NCBI GenBank assembly: GCA_963699055.1
Contig: CAVOTA010000001.1
Location: forward strand, 744,001-808,000
DNA from: Bog-756 sp963699055
GTDB taxonomy: Bacteria > Actinomycetota > Acidimicrobiia > Acidimicrobiales > RAAP-2
Length of the DNA stretch: 64,000 bases
Reading direction: 5' to 3'
Within the stretch, counting starts at the first letter, position 1, and each line of letters starts with the position of its first letter. Below, in pieces: positions 50,625 through 58,149 of the stretch. The notes under the pieces were generated by a model. The model was not told the origin of the DNA and did not search any database. It saw only the letters and a program-made list of their open reading frames with translations. The position numbers and the translations under genes were made by a program.

Positions 50625-51497
50625 GTGCACTCGCTCCTGGTCGCCGTCGGCTCCGTGGCCGGCGCCGTCGCGGGTCTGGCCCTCGATCCGGTGGGCCAGC
50701 AGCTCGCCGACCGGAGCCGCGACGCCGAGGAGCGCCGCCGGCTCGAACGGGCCGAGCGGCGGGCCGAGGCGGCGGGCGCCGCGGAACCGGCGGACCCGCA
50801 CTCGGGCCGTCCGGTCGCCGTCCCCGAACTCGCCGACGACGTGCCGGTGGACGATCCGGCACCGGGCGCACCGACCCCCGAGCCGCTCCGCCACCTGGTT
50901 CCCCAGGGACGGTCCGTGCCCCGGTCGGTGGCGGCGGCCCTGGTCACGGCCGCACTGTTCGGGTCGGCGGCGTCGAGGCTCACGGTGCACGGGCACCAGG
51001 CGACCCTGCTCCTGGTCCTGCCGTACTGGGTCTTCCTGGCCATGGCCGTCACCGTGTCGGTGACCGACCTGTCCCACCGGCTGGTGCCCCGCCAACTGCT
51101 CTACGGGGCGCTGGTGCTCATCGTGCCCCTCCTCGTGATCGTCTCGGCCCACCTGCACTCGTGGCGGTACCTGCTCGACGCCGGCGTGGCCGGACTGGTG
51201 GCCTTCGGCGTGTTCTTCGTCATCTGGTTCCTGGTGCCCCGGGGGATGGGCTACGGCGACGTGCGCCTCGCCGGGGTCATCGGGGTCGCCGTCGGCTTCC
51301 TGGGGCTGCTCGAGACATACGTGGCCTTCCTGATCGGGTTCGTACTCGGCCTGGTGTTCGGACTCGTGCTCATGGCCGCGTCGGGGGCGGGCCGCAAGAC
51401 CCGGATCCCGTTCGCCCCGGCCCTGTGCATCGGGGCGACGATCGCCGTCCTGTGGGGCGCACCGCTGGCCCACCACCTCTTCCATTCGACAGGATGA
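50625..51497 (+). CDS. Prepilin peptidase (A24 type IV)
   Basis: The 290-residue protein has the two aspartyl protease motifs of TadV/PilD: VTDLSHRLVPRQLLYG and GYGDVRLAGVIG, in a membrane region with about six hydrophobic segments. The first 100 residues are charged and Ala/Glu-rich and lack the CxxC...CxxC methyltransferase-associated domain of PilD. It would process prepilin-like leaders. No pilin genes are in the window. It lies between dienelactone hydrolase and aroC. Confidence 0.85.
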   Translation: MHSLLVAVGSVAGAVAGLALDPVGQQLADRSRDAEERRRLERAERRAEAAGAAEPADPHSGRPVAVPELADDVPVDDPAPGAPTPEPLRHLVPQGRSVPRSVAAALVTAALFGSAASRLTVHGHQATLLLVLPYWVFLAMAVTVSVTDLSHRLVPRQLLYGALVLIVPLLVIVSAHLHSWRYLLDAGVAGLVAFGVFFVIWFLVPRGMGYGDVRLAGVIGVAVGFLGLLETYVAFLIGFVLGLVFGLVLMAASGAGRKTRIPFAPALCIGATIAVLWGAPLAHHLFHSTG

Positions 51498-51541
51498 GCC
51501 CGCCGGCGGCCGGCGGCAACGGGACCCGTAGGCACGGCGAG

Positions 51542-51547
51542 TAGATT
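51542..51547 (+). promoter_or_regulatory. -10 element of a predicted leaderless transcript
   Basis: TAGATT ends 7 bases before the aroC ATG at 51555. Confidence 0.55.
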
Positions 51548-51554
51548 TGACCGG

Positions 51555-52781
51555 ATGCTGCGCTACCTGACCGCCGGAGAGTCCCATGGACGCGCCCTCG
51601 TGGTGATCCTCGAGGGCGTACCCGCCGGCCTGCTCGTCACCGCCGAGGACGTCCAGCGGGGTCTGGCCCGCCGGCGGCTCGGCTTCGGACGGGGCCCGCG
51701 CATGCGCTTCGAGGCCGATGAGGTGAGCCTGGTGGGCGGGATCCGCCACGGCCGGACACTCGGGTCGCCGATCGCCATCGAGATCCTCAACACGGAGTGG
51801 CCGAAGTGGGAGGAGGAGATGTCCCCGGCCCCGGGCCTGCCCGGCAAGGTCCTCACCCAGCCGCGGCCCGGCCACGCCGACCTGGCCGGCATGCTGAAGT
51901 ACGGGCTCGACGATGCCCGGGACGTCCTGGAGCGCGCGTCGGCCCGCGAGACCGCGGCTCGGGTGGCGGCCGGCACCGTGGCCAAGCTCCTGCTGGGACA
52001 GATCGGCGTCGACGTGCTCAGCCACATCGTCCAGATGGGCTCGGTGCGGGCCGGATCGGGCACGCTCCCGACCATGGCCGATCTGCCCAGGATCGACGAG
52101 TCCCAGGTGCGCTGTGCCGACCCGACGGCCGAGGCCCGGATGGTCGCCGAGATCAAGGCCGCCGCCAAGGCGGGCGACTCGCTGGGCGGCGTGGCCGAGG
52201 TCGTGGCCCACGGGGTACCGGTCGGGCTCGGGAGCCACGTCCAGTGGGACCGACGGCTCGACGCGCTGCTCGCCCAGGCCCTCATGAGCATCCAGGCCAT
52301 CAAGGCCGTCGAGATCGGGGACGGGACCGAGGTGGCCGGGCTGCGCGGCTCCGAGGCCCACGACGCCATCCGGGTGGTCGACCCCGATGCGGACGGGTCC
52401 GAGCACGCCGTCGCGCTCATGGGCGGCGGGTACGTGCGCGACACGCACCGTGCCGGTGGGATCGAAGGCGGCATGAGCACAGGGTCACCGATCGTGGCCC
52501 GACTGTCGATGAAGCCGCTGGCCTCCCTCAACCGGCCGACGCTGGGCACGGTCGACGTGGTCACGAAGGAGTCGACGGTGTCGTTCAAGGAGCGCACCGA
52601 TGTGACGGCCGTACCGGCCATGGGCGTCGTGGCGGAGACGATGACGGCGCTCGTGCTGGCCTCGGAGTCGCTGCGCAAGTTCGGCGGCGACTCGGTCGAC
52701 GAGTTCCGGCGCAACTACGCCAACTACGTGGCGTCGCTGGGTGAGACGCCCTCCGCGGCGCGACCGCTGATCGATGGTTGA
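51555..52781 (+). CDS. aroC: Chorismate synthase
   Basis: The 408-residue FMN-dependent enzyme makes chorismate from EPSP. Signatures are LRYLTAGESHGRALVVILEG at the N-terminus, RHGRTLGSPIAIEILN, and GGIEGGMSTGSPIVARLSM. The stop overlaps the aroK start by 8 bases. It heads the aroC-aroK-aroB-aroQ block with an apparent leaderless promoter. Confidence 0.96.
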   Translation: MLRYLTAGESHGRALVVILEGVPAGLLVTAEDVQRGLARRRLGFGRGPRMRFEADEVSLVGGIRHGRTLGSPIAIEILNTEWPKWEEEMSPAPGLPGKVLTQPRPGHADLAGMLKYGLDDARDVLERASARETAARVAAGTVAKLLLGQIGVDVLSHIVQMGSVRAGSGTLPTMADLPRIDESQVRCADPTAEARMVAEIKAAAKAGDSLGGVAEVVAHGVPVGLGSHVQWDRRLDALLAQALMSIQAIKAVEIGDGTEVAGLRGSEAHDAIRVVDPDADGSEHAVALMGGGYVRDTHRAGGIEGGMSTGSPIVARLSMKPLASLNRPTLGTVDVVTKESTVSFKERTDVTAVPAMGVVAETMTALVLASESLRKFGGDSVDEFRRNYANYVASLGETPSAARPLIDG

Positions 52782-53298
52782 CCGGGTGGTCCTGGTCGGG
52801 ATGATGGGCGCCGGCAAGTCGACGGTCGGACGCGAGCTGGCCGCCCGCCTGGGCTGGCGGTACCTGGACTCGGACGCCATGGTGGAGGCCGCTACCGGCT
52901 CGACCGTGGCGGAGCTGTTCGCCACGCGGGGCGAGGAGACGTTCCGGGCCGAGGAGTCCCGGGTCCTGGCCGAGGCACTGGCGTCCGACGGCCCGGCCGT
53001 GGTGTCGGCGGCGGGGGGCGCGGTGCTGGCCCCCGCCAACCGGACCCTCCTGTCGTCGTCCGGGCCGGTGGTGTGGCTCCGGGCGGAGCCGTCCACCCTG
53101 GCCGCCCGGGTCGGCGACGGGACGGACCGGCCGCTGCTGCGGGGTGACCCGGTGGGCAGGCTGGCCGAGCTCGACGCCGCGCGCCGCCCGCTCTACGACG
53201 AGGTGGCGGACGTGGTCGTGGACGTCGACGACCTCGACCCGTCGACGGTGGTCGACCGGATCCTGGCCGCCACCGCGACCGCACGGAGCGCACGGTGA
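52774..53298 (+). CDS. aroK: Shikimate kinase
   Basis: The 174-residue kinase phosphorylates shikimate. Walker A is GMMGAGKSTVGRELAA, followed by YLDSDAMVEAATG (substrate-binding Asp) and VSAAGGAVL. The reading frame ends in the first unit of a 30-base repeat array, which supplies its stop codon. Confidence 0.95.
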   Translation: MVDRVVLVGMMGAGKSTVGRELAARLGWRYLDSDAMVEAATGSTVAELFATRGEETFRAEESRVLAEALASDGPAVVSAAGGAVLAPANRTLLSSSGPVVWLRAEPSTLAARVGDGTDRPLLRGDPVGRLAELDAARRPLYDEVADVVVDVDDLDPSTVVDRILAATATARSAR

Positions 53299-53400
53299 GG
53301 GCGACCGACCGCACGGAGCGCACGGTGAGGGCGACCGACCACACGGAGCGCACGGTGAGGGCGACCGACCGGGTGGAGCGTCCGATGAGCGCGACCGCGC
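53281..53400. repeat. 30-base tandem repeat array between aroK and aroB
   Basis: Units begin at 53281, 53311 and 53341 (GCACGGAGCGCACGGTGAGG core), with a degenerate fourth at 53371. The first unit contains the aroK stop (53296-53298). The array ends 13 bases before the aroB ATG. Confidence 0.92.
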
Positions 53401-53413
53401 ACGGGAGCCCGCC

Positions 53414-54481
53414 ATGACGTGCGTCGTGCCCGTCGAGCTGGCCGACCGCTCCTACGAGGTGCTGGTCGGCGACGGCGTGCGCCACGAGCTGGCGCGGGTG
53501 GTGGCCGAGGCGGTCCCCGGGGCGCGCCGGGCCGCCGTGGTCACCCAGGAGGGCATCGGGGTCACCGTCGACCCGGGCCTCGACCACGAGGTGTTCACCG
53601 TCCCCGACGGCGAGTCGGCCAAGTCGCTGGCCCAGGTCGAGGTGCTCTGCCGCTCCTTCGCCCGATCGGGCCTGAGCCGTGCCGACGTGGTGGTGGCCGT
53701 GGGCGGGGGAGTGGTCACCGACCTGGCCGGTTTTGCCGCGGCGTCGTTCCACCGGGGTACCGCCTACGTCAACGTGGCGACGTCCCTCCTCGCCCAGGTG
53801 GACGCAGCCATCGGCGGGAAGACGGGAGTCAACATCCCCGAGGGGAAGAACCTGGTGGGCGCGTTCTGGCAGCCGAGCGCGGTGCTGTGCGACACCGGCA
53901 CGCTGGCCACGCTGCCTCCCCGCGAATGGGCGTCGGGCCGGGGCGAGGTGGCGAAGTACGCGCTCCTCGGGATCGAGACGGAACTCGGCGCTCCGCCCAC
54001 CGCCGACCTGGCGATCGAGGAGCAGGTGGCCCGTTGCGCGGCGATCAAGTCGGCGGTGGTCTCGTCCGACGAACGCGAGGGGGACCGCCGGATGCTGCTC
54101 AACTACGGACACACCCTGGCCCACGCCCTCGAGGCGTCCGCCTTCGGTGACGGGGGTGCGCACCTCCGCCACGGCGAGGCCGTGGCCGTCGGGCTCGTGT
54201 ACGCCGCGCTGCTCGCCCGTCGACTGGGTCGGATCGACGACGAGCGGGTGGCGCACCACCGTCGCGTGGTCGGCGGGTTCGACCTCGGCACCGGCCTGCC
54301 CGCCGGGAGCGACCCCGGGCAACTGCTCGCGTTCATGGGCCGGGACAAGAAGGCCCAGGGAGACCTGACGTTCGTGCTCGACGGTCGCGACGGGGTCGAG
54401 GTCGTCCGTGGCATCGACCGGGCCGATGTGGTCGCTACCCTGGCGGACATGGAGTCGGCGGCGCCGGGCGCGCCGACATGA
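53414..54481 (+). CDS. aroB: 3-dehydroquinate synthase
   Basis: The 355-residue NAD- and metal-dependent enzyme has VVAVGGGVVTDLAGFAAASF, NVATSLLAQVDAAIGGKTGV, and metal-binding His residues in LNYGHTLAHALE and LRHGEAVAVG. The ATG at 53414 follows GGGAG 6 bases away. A longer in-frame reading would include the repeat array as Pro/Gly/Asp-rich decapeptides and is rejected. Confidence 0.95.
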   Translation: MTCVVPVELADRSYEVLVGDGVRHELARVVAEAVPGARRAAVVTQEGIGVTVDPGLDHEVFTVPDGESAKSLAQVEVLCRSFARSGLSRADVVVAVGGGVVTDLAGFAAASFHRGTAYVNVATSLLAQVDAAIGGKTGVNIPEGKNLVGAFWQPSAVLCDTGTLATLPPREWASGRGEVAKYALLGIETELGAPPTADLAIEEQVARCAAIKSAVVSSDEREGDRRMLLNYGHTLAHALEASAFGDGGAHLRHGEAVAVGLVYAALLARRLGRIDDERVAHHRRVVGGFDLGTGLPAGSDPGQLLAFMGRDKKAQGDLTFVLDGRDGVEVVRGIDRADVVATLADMESAAPGAPT

Positions 54482-54500
54482 TGCGGGCCGGAGGACGGGC

Positions 54501-54953
54501 ATGAGTGCGAACGGTCTGCTGCTGCTCCTGTCGGGACCGAACCTCGACCTCCTGGGTGAGCGGGAGCCCACCGTCTACGGGCACGAGACCCTGGAGGACC
54601 ACGTGGAGGCGGCACGTGCCGCCGCCGCCGACCTCGGCTACGACCTCGAGCACGTCCAGTCCAACCACGAGGGCGACCTCGTCGAGGCCATCCACGACGC
54701 CCGAGGCCGGACGGTCGGGATCGTCATCAACGCCGGCGCCCTGACCCACACCTCGTGGTCGCTGCACGACGCCCTCGCCGCCTACGACGGTGTGGTGGTC
54801 GAGCTCCATCTGTCCAACCCGGCCGCGCGGGAGCCGTTCCGGCACACCTCGACCATCGCCCCGGTGTCCGACGGCTGCATCGCAGGATTCAGGGGCCTCG
54901 GCTACCCGCTCGCCATCGAGGCGGCCGCCCGCGTGCTGGCCGCCCGCCCGTGA
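54501..54953 (+). CDS. aroQ: 3-dehydroquinate dehydratase, type II
   Basis: The 150-residue dodecamer-type dehydratase has LLSGPNLDLLGEREPTVYG (with the catalytic Tyr), NAGALTHTSWSLHDAL, and VVELHLSNPAAREPFRHTST with the catalytic His. The ATG at 54501 follows GGAGGACGGGC. It lies 19 bases after aroB. Confidence 0.95.
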   Translation: MSANGLLLLLSGPNLDLLGEREPTVYGHETLEDHVEAARAAAADLGYDLEHVQSNHEGDLVEAIHDARGRTVGIVINAGALTHTSWSLHDALAAYDGVVVELHLSNPAAREPFRHTSTIAPVSDGCIAGFRGLGYPLAIEAAARVLAARP

Positions 54954-56113
54954 CCCCCGACCGGGCGGCCGCCGAGCCCCTCGCCCCGCTGTCGGTGGCG
55001 GGACGGGTGGAGCGGGTGCGCGCCGCGCTGGCCGGGATCGAGTCCGATGAGGGGACGCCGGAGGCCCTGGTGGTGACCAACCCCGCCAACATCCGGTGGC
55101 TGACCGGGTTCACCGGCTCCGCCGGCGTGCTGCTGGTCACCGGTGGACGGGCCCTGCTCACCTCGGACGGCCGGTACCGGACCCAGGCCGCCGAGCAGCT
55201 GGCGGCGTCCGGCGTCGCCTCCGACATCGGGGTCTGCATCGGCGGCATCAGCACCCAGCGCGAGGCGCTCGCCGAGGCGGCCGGTCCGGCCGAGGTCGTC
55301 GGCCTGGAGGCGGCCGACGTCTCCTGGGAGGCCGTGCACTCGTGGGAACAGGTACTCGCCCCCCGGCTGCTGGTCCCCACCCACGGGGTCGTCGAGTCCC
55401 TCCGGGTGGTCAAGGACGACGGCGAGATCGACCGGATGGAGCGGGCCGCCGCCATCGCGGACGCCGCGCTGGGGTCGGTGCTGCCGCTGCTGGCCGACGC
55501 CGGGACAGGTCGGGGGGAGCCGCTGACCGAGTCCCGCTTCGCCGCCACCCTGGACCACGCCATGCGCCTGCTCGGTGCCGACGACCGGGCCTTCGAGACC
55601 ATCGTGGCCTCGGGGGCGAACTCGGCCAAGCCCCACGCCCGTCCCGGGTCCCGGGTCCTGCGCCCCGGCGACCCGGTGGTCGTCGACTTCGGCGCCACCT
55701 TCGACGGCTACCGGTCGGACATGACCCGGACGTTCTGCCTGGGGGGCGCCCCCACCGGTGAGCTGGCCACCGTCTTCGAGGTCGTGGCGGCCGCCCAGGC
55801 CGCCGGCGTGGCCTCGGTCGCACCCGGGGTGTCGGCCGGTGACGTGGACTCGGTGTGCCGCGACCTGATCGGCGCGGCCGGCTGGGCCGAGCGGTTCGAG
55901 CACGGGACGGGTCACGGGGTCGGCCTCGACATCCACGAGGGCCCTTCGGTGGGGTCGGGATCCACTGCTATCCTGCAGCCCGGCACCGTGGTGACCGTCG
56001 AACCCGGCGTGTACCTCCCCGCCCTCGGCGGCGTCCGCATCGAGGACACGCTGGTCGTCACCGACTCCGGCAGCCGCCCACTCACCCGTTTCCCGAAGGA
56101 AGTCGCCGTCTGA
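54950..56113 (+). CDS. pepP: Xaa-Pro aminopeptidase (M24 family)
   Basis: The 387-residue metallopeptidase cleaves X-Pro bonds in peptides. Metal ligands are visible: two Asp in VVDFGATFDGYRSDMTRTF, His in GTGHGVGLDIHEGP, and Glu in VTVEPGVYLP and GGVRIEDTLVV. The GTG overlaps the aroQ stop and the stop overlaps the efp start (TGATG), as in many actinobacteria. Confidence 0.92.
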   Translation: MTPDRAAAEPLAPLSVAGRVERVRAALAGIESDEGTPEALVVTNPANIRWLTGFTGSAGVLLVTGGRALLTSDGRYRTQAAEQLAASGVASDIGVCIGGISTQREALAEAAGPAEVVGLEAADVSWEAVHSWEQVLAPRLLVPTHGVVESLRVVKDDGEIDRMERAAAIADAALGSVLPLLADAGTGRGEPLTESRFAATLDHAMRLLGADDRAFETIVASGANSAKPHARPGSRVLRPGDPVVVDFGATFDGYRSDMTRTFCLGGAPTGELATVFEVVAAAQAAGVASVAPGVSAGDVDSVCRDLIGAAGWAERFEHGTGHGVGLDIHEGPSVGSGSTAILQPGTVVTVEPGVYLPALGGVRIEDTLVVTDSGSRPLTRFPKEVAV

Positions 56114-56673
56114 TGTCCGTCTCCACCAACGATCTCCGCAACGGCATGACCCTGGACCTGCCCGAGGGCCTGTTCAACGTCATCGAGTTCCAGCACGTCA
56201 AGCCGGGCAAGGGCGGTGCCTTCGTGCGCACCAAGCTCAAGAACCAGCGCACCGGCGCCGTCATCGAGCGCACCTACCGGGCCGACGAGAAGCTCGAGCA
56301 GGCGATCATCGACAAGCGGGAGATGCAGTTCCTCTACCGCGACGGTGGCGACTACGTGTTCATGGACACGACCTCCTACGACCAGCTGCAGGTCGAGACC
56401 GGCCTGCTCGGTGACGCCGCCAACTACCTGAAGGAAGGTGACGACGCCGTCATCCAGTTCTGGGGCACCGAGATCGTCGGGGTCGAACTGCCGGCCGCCG
56501 TCGAGCTGACCGTGACCGAGACCGAGCCCGGACTGCAGGGTGACCGCGTGTCGGGTGCCCGCAAGCCGGCCACGCTCGAGACCGGTCTGGTCATCCAGGT
56601 GCCGCTGTTCGTCAACCCGGGTGAGAAGGTCAAGGTCGACACCCGCACCGGCGAGTACCTGACCCGGGCCTGA
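56113..56673 (+). CDS. efp: Elongation factor P
   Basis: The 186-residue protein relieves ribosome stalling at polyproline. The KOW-like N-terminal domain has VKPGKGGAF with the loop PGKG at residues 31-34 and K33 at the tip. The C-terminal S1-like domains end with NPGEKVKVDTRTGEYLTRA. No modification genes are visible here. It overlaps pepP. Confidence 0.97.
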   Translation: MSVSTNDLRNGMTLDLPEGLFNVIEFQHVKPGKGGAFVRTKLKNQRTGAVIERTYRADEKLEQAIIDKREMQFLYRDGGDYVFMDTTSYDQLQVETGLLGDAANYLKEGDDAVIQFWGTEIVGVELPAAVELTVTETEPGLQGDRVSGARKPATLETGLVIQVPLFVNPGEKVKVDTRTGEYLTRA

Positions 56674-56716
56674 GTCCGTCACGCCGGTCCGACGGGCCGT
56701 CGTCCACACCTCCGCC

Positions 56717-57118
56717 ATGAGCGCCGACCCCGCACCCCGCCACCAGTCCCGAGAGCGGGCCCTCACCCTCCTGTACGAGGCGGAGTTGAAGGGCGAGTCC
56801 CCGACCGCCGTCCTGGAGGCACTGCCGATGGCGCCCGACCCGTACGTGACGACGCTGGTGTCCGAGGTGTCGACGCGCTCGGAGGAGATCGACGCCCTGA
56901 TCGGCGGCGCCGCCATCGGGTGGGACCTCGCCCGGATGGCGGTGGTCGACCGCAACGTGCTGCGCCTGGCCACGGCCGAGCTGCTGGCGGTCGACGACGT
57001 GCCGACGGCGGTGATCCTCAACGAGGCGGTCGAACTGGCCTCGGCGTTCTCGACCGACGACTCGGGGCGCTTCGTCAACGGCGTGCTGGCCACCGTGGCC
57101 ACCAGGGTGCGCGGCTGA
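56717..57118 (+). CDS. nusB: Transcription antitermination factor NusB
   Basis: The 133-residue helical RNA-binding protein acts in rRNA antitermination with NusE. It has SRERALTLLYEAELKGES, WDLARMAVVDRNVLRLATAE and TAVILNEAVELASAFSTDDS with FVNGVL. It follows efp by 43 bases and is convergent with a hydrolase gene. Confidence 0.94.
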   Translation: MSADPAPRHQSRERALTLLYEAELKGESPTAVLEALPMAPDPYVTTLVSEVSTRSEEIDALIGGAAIGWDLARMAVVDRNVLRLATAELLAVDDVPTAVILNEAVELASAFSTDDSGRFVNGVLATVATRVRG

Positions 57119-57143
57119 GCCTACGCCCCGGGGTGGGTCGGAC

Positions 57144-58010
57144 TCAGCCCTGGGCGACGTGGGCGACCAGCTCGTCGACGAAGCGGTCGGTCAGCTCGGG
57201 CGGCAGGTCATGGCCCATCCCGGGCACCAGGAGCAGCCGGGCGCCGGGCACGGCTGCCGCCGTCGCCCTGCCGCCCGACGGGTCCACCAGCGGATCGTCC
57301 TCGCCGTGGACCACCAGCGTCGGTGCCGTCACCGATGCCAGCGCCGGCGTGCGGTCGGGCTGGGTCACGATGGCGGCCAGCTGACGGGTGTTGCCGGCCG
57401 GGTGGAACGCCCGGTCGTAGGCGGCACCGGCCCGTTCGCGCACGGCCGGCTCGTCGAAGGGGAATCCCGGCGACCCGATGGTCCGCCACATGACCGCCCC
57501 CTGGTCCATGGCTTCCTCCCGCGAGATCGGGGGGACCGGGACGAGGGCGGCGAGTGCCTCGGGGCGGGGCTGGCCCACGGTGGGGTCGCCGGTGGTGGAC
57601 ATGATGGAGGTGAGTGTCCGGGTGCGGCCGGGGAACTCGAGGGCGAAGGTCTGGGCGATCATGCCGCCCATCGACACGCCGACGATGTGGGCGGACGGGA
57701 TCCCGAGCGCGTCGAGCAGTCCGGCGGCGTCGGCGGCCATGTCGCCGAGCGAGTACGGGGCGGTGGCCGTGCCGCTCAGGAGCTGGACCAGCTCGGGCTC
57801 GCCGGCGGCGTCGAACCACGTCGACAGCCCGACGTCCCGGTTGTCGTAGCGGATCACGTAGAGCCCGGAGGCCGCCAGGGCCGCGCAGAACCCGGGGTCC
57901 CACAGGGTCAACTGTCCGCCGAACCCCATGATGAGCAGCACCGGCGGGTCGGCCTGGTCCCCGAAGGTCTCGTACTCGATGGTGATCCCGTTGGCGGAGG
58001 CGGCTGGCAT
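57144..58010 (-). CDS. Alpha/beta hydrolase
   Basis: The 288-residue protein has the oxyanion region LLIMGFGGQLTLWDPGFC, the nucleophile elbow IVGVSMGGMIAQTFAL and a C-terminal His in GMGHDLPPELTD. It fits the general hydrolase/acyltransferase family, with no specific substrate. The ATG at 58010 lies 6 bases after a -10 hexamer. It sits, opposite in strand, between nusB and the MFS gene. Confidence 0.85.
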   Translation of the reverse strand: MPAASANGITIEYETFGDQADPPVLLIMGFGGQLTLWDPGFCAALAASGLYVIRYDNRDVGLSTWFDAAGEPELVQLLSGTATAPYSLGDMAADAAGLLDALGIPSAHIVGVSMGGMIAQTFALEFPGRTRTLTSIMSTTGDPTVGQPRPEALAALVPVPPISREEAMDQGAVMWRTIGSPGFPFDEPAVRERAGAAYDRAFHPAGNTRQLAAIVTQPDRTPALASVTAPTLVVHGEDDPLVDPSGGRATAAAVPGARLLLVPGMGHDLPPELTDRFVDELVAHVAQG

Positions 58011-58016
58011 GGCCAG

Positions 58017-58022
58017 ACCGTA
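58017..58022 (-). promoter_or_regulatory. -10 element of a predicted leaderless transcript
   Basis: TACGGT on the minus strand ends 6 bases before the ATG at 58010. Confidence 0.5.
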
Positions 58023-58149
58023 GCCCCGACGCTCGCGGCCCGCCCGGAATAGGAGCGGGTGCCCGGGTGTTGTGCCCGGCAGCCATCCGGGGTGCCCGGG
58101 TGCATCGCCGGCTGCGCCCGCTCGACCGGCCTGATCGCCGAGGACCACC

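Noticed and set aside
53281..53400. Possible CRISPR array or repeat-containing aroB N-terminus
   Set aside because: There are no spacers, and aroB has a well-placed ribosome site and start at 53414 after the repeats.
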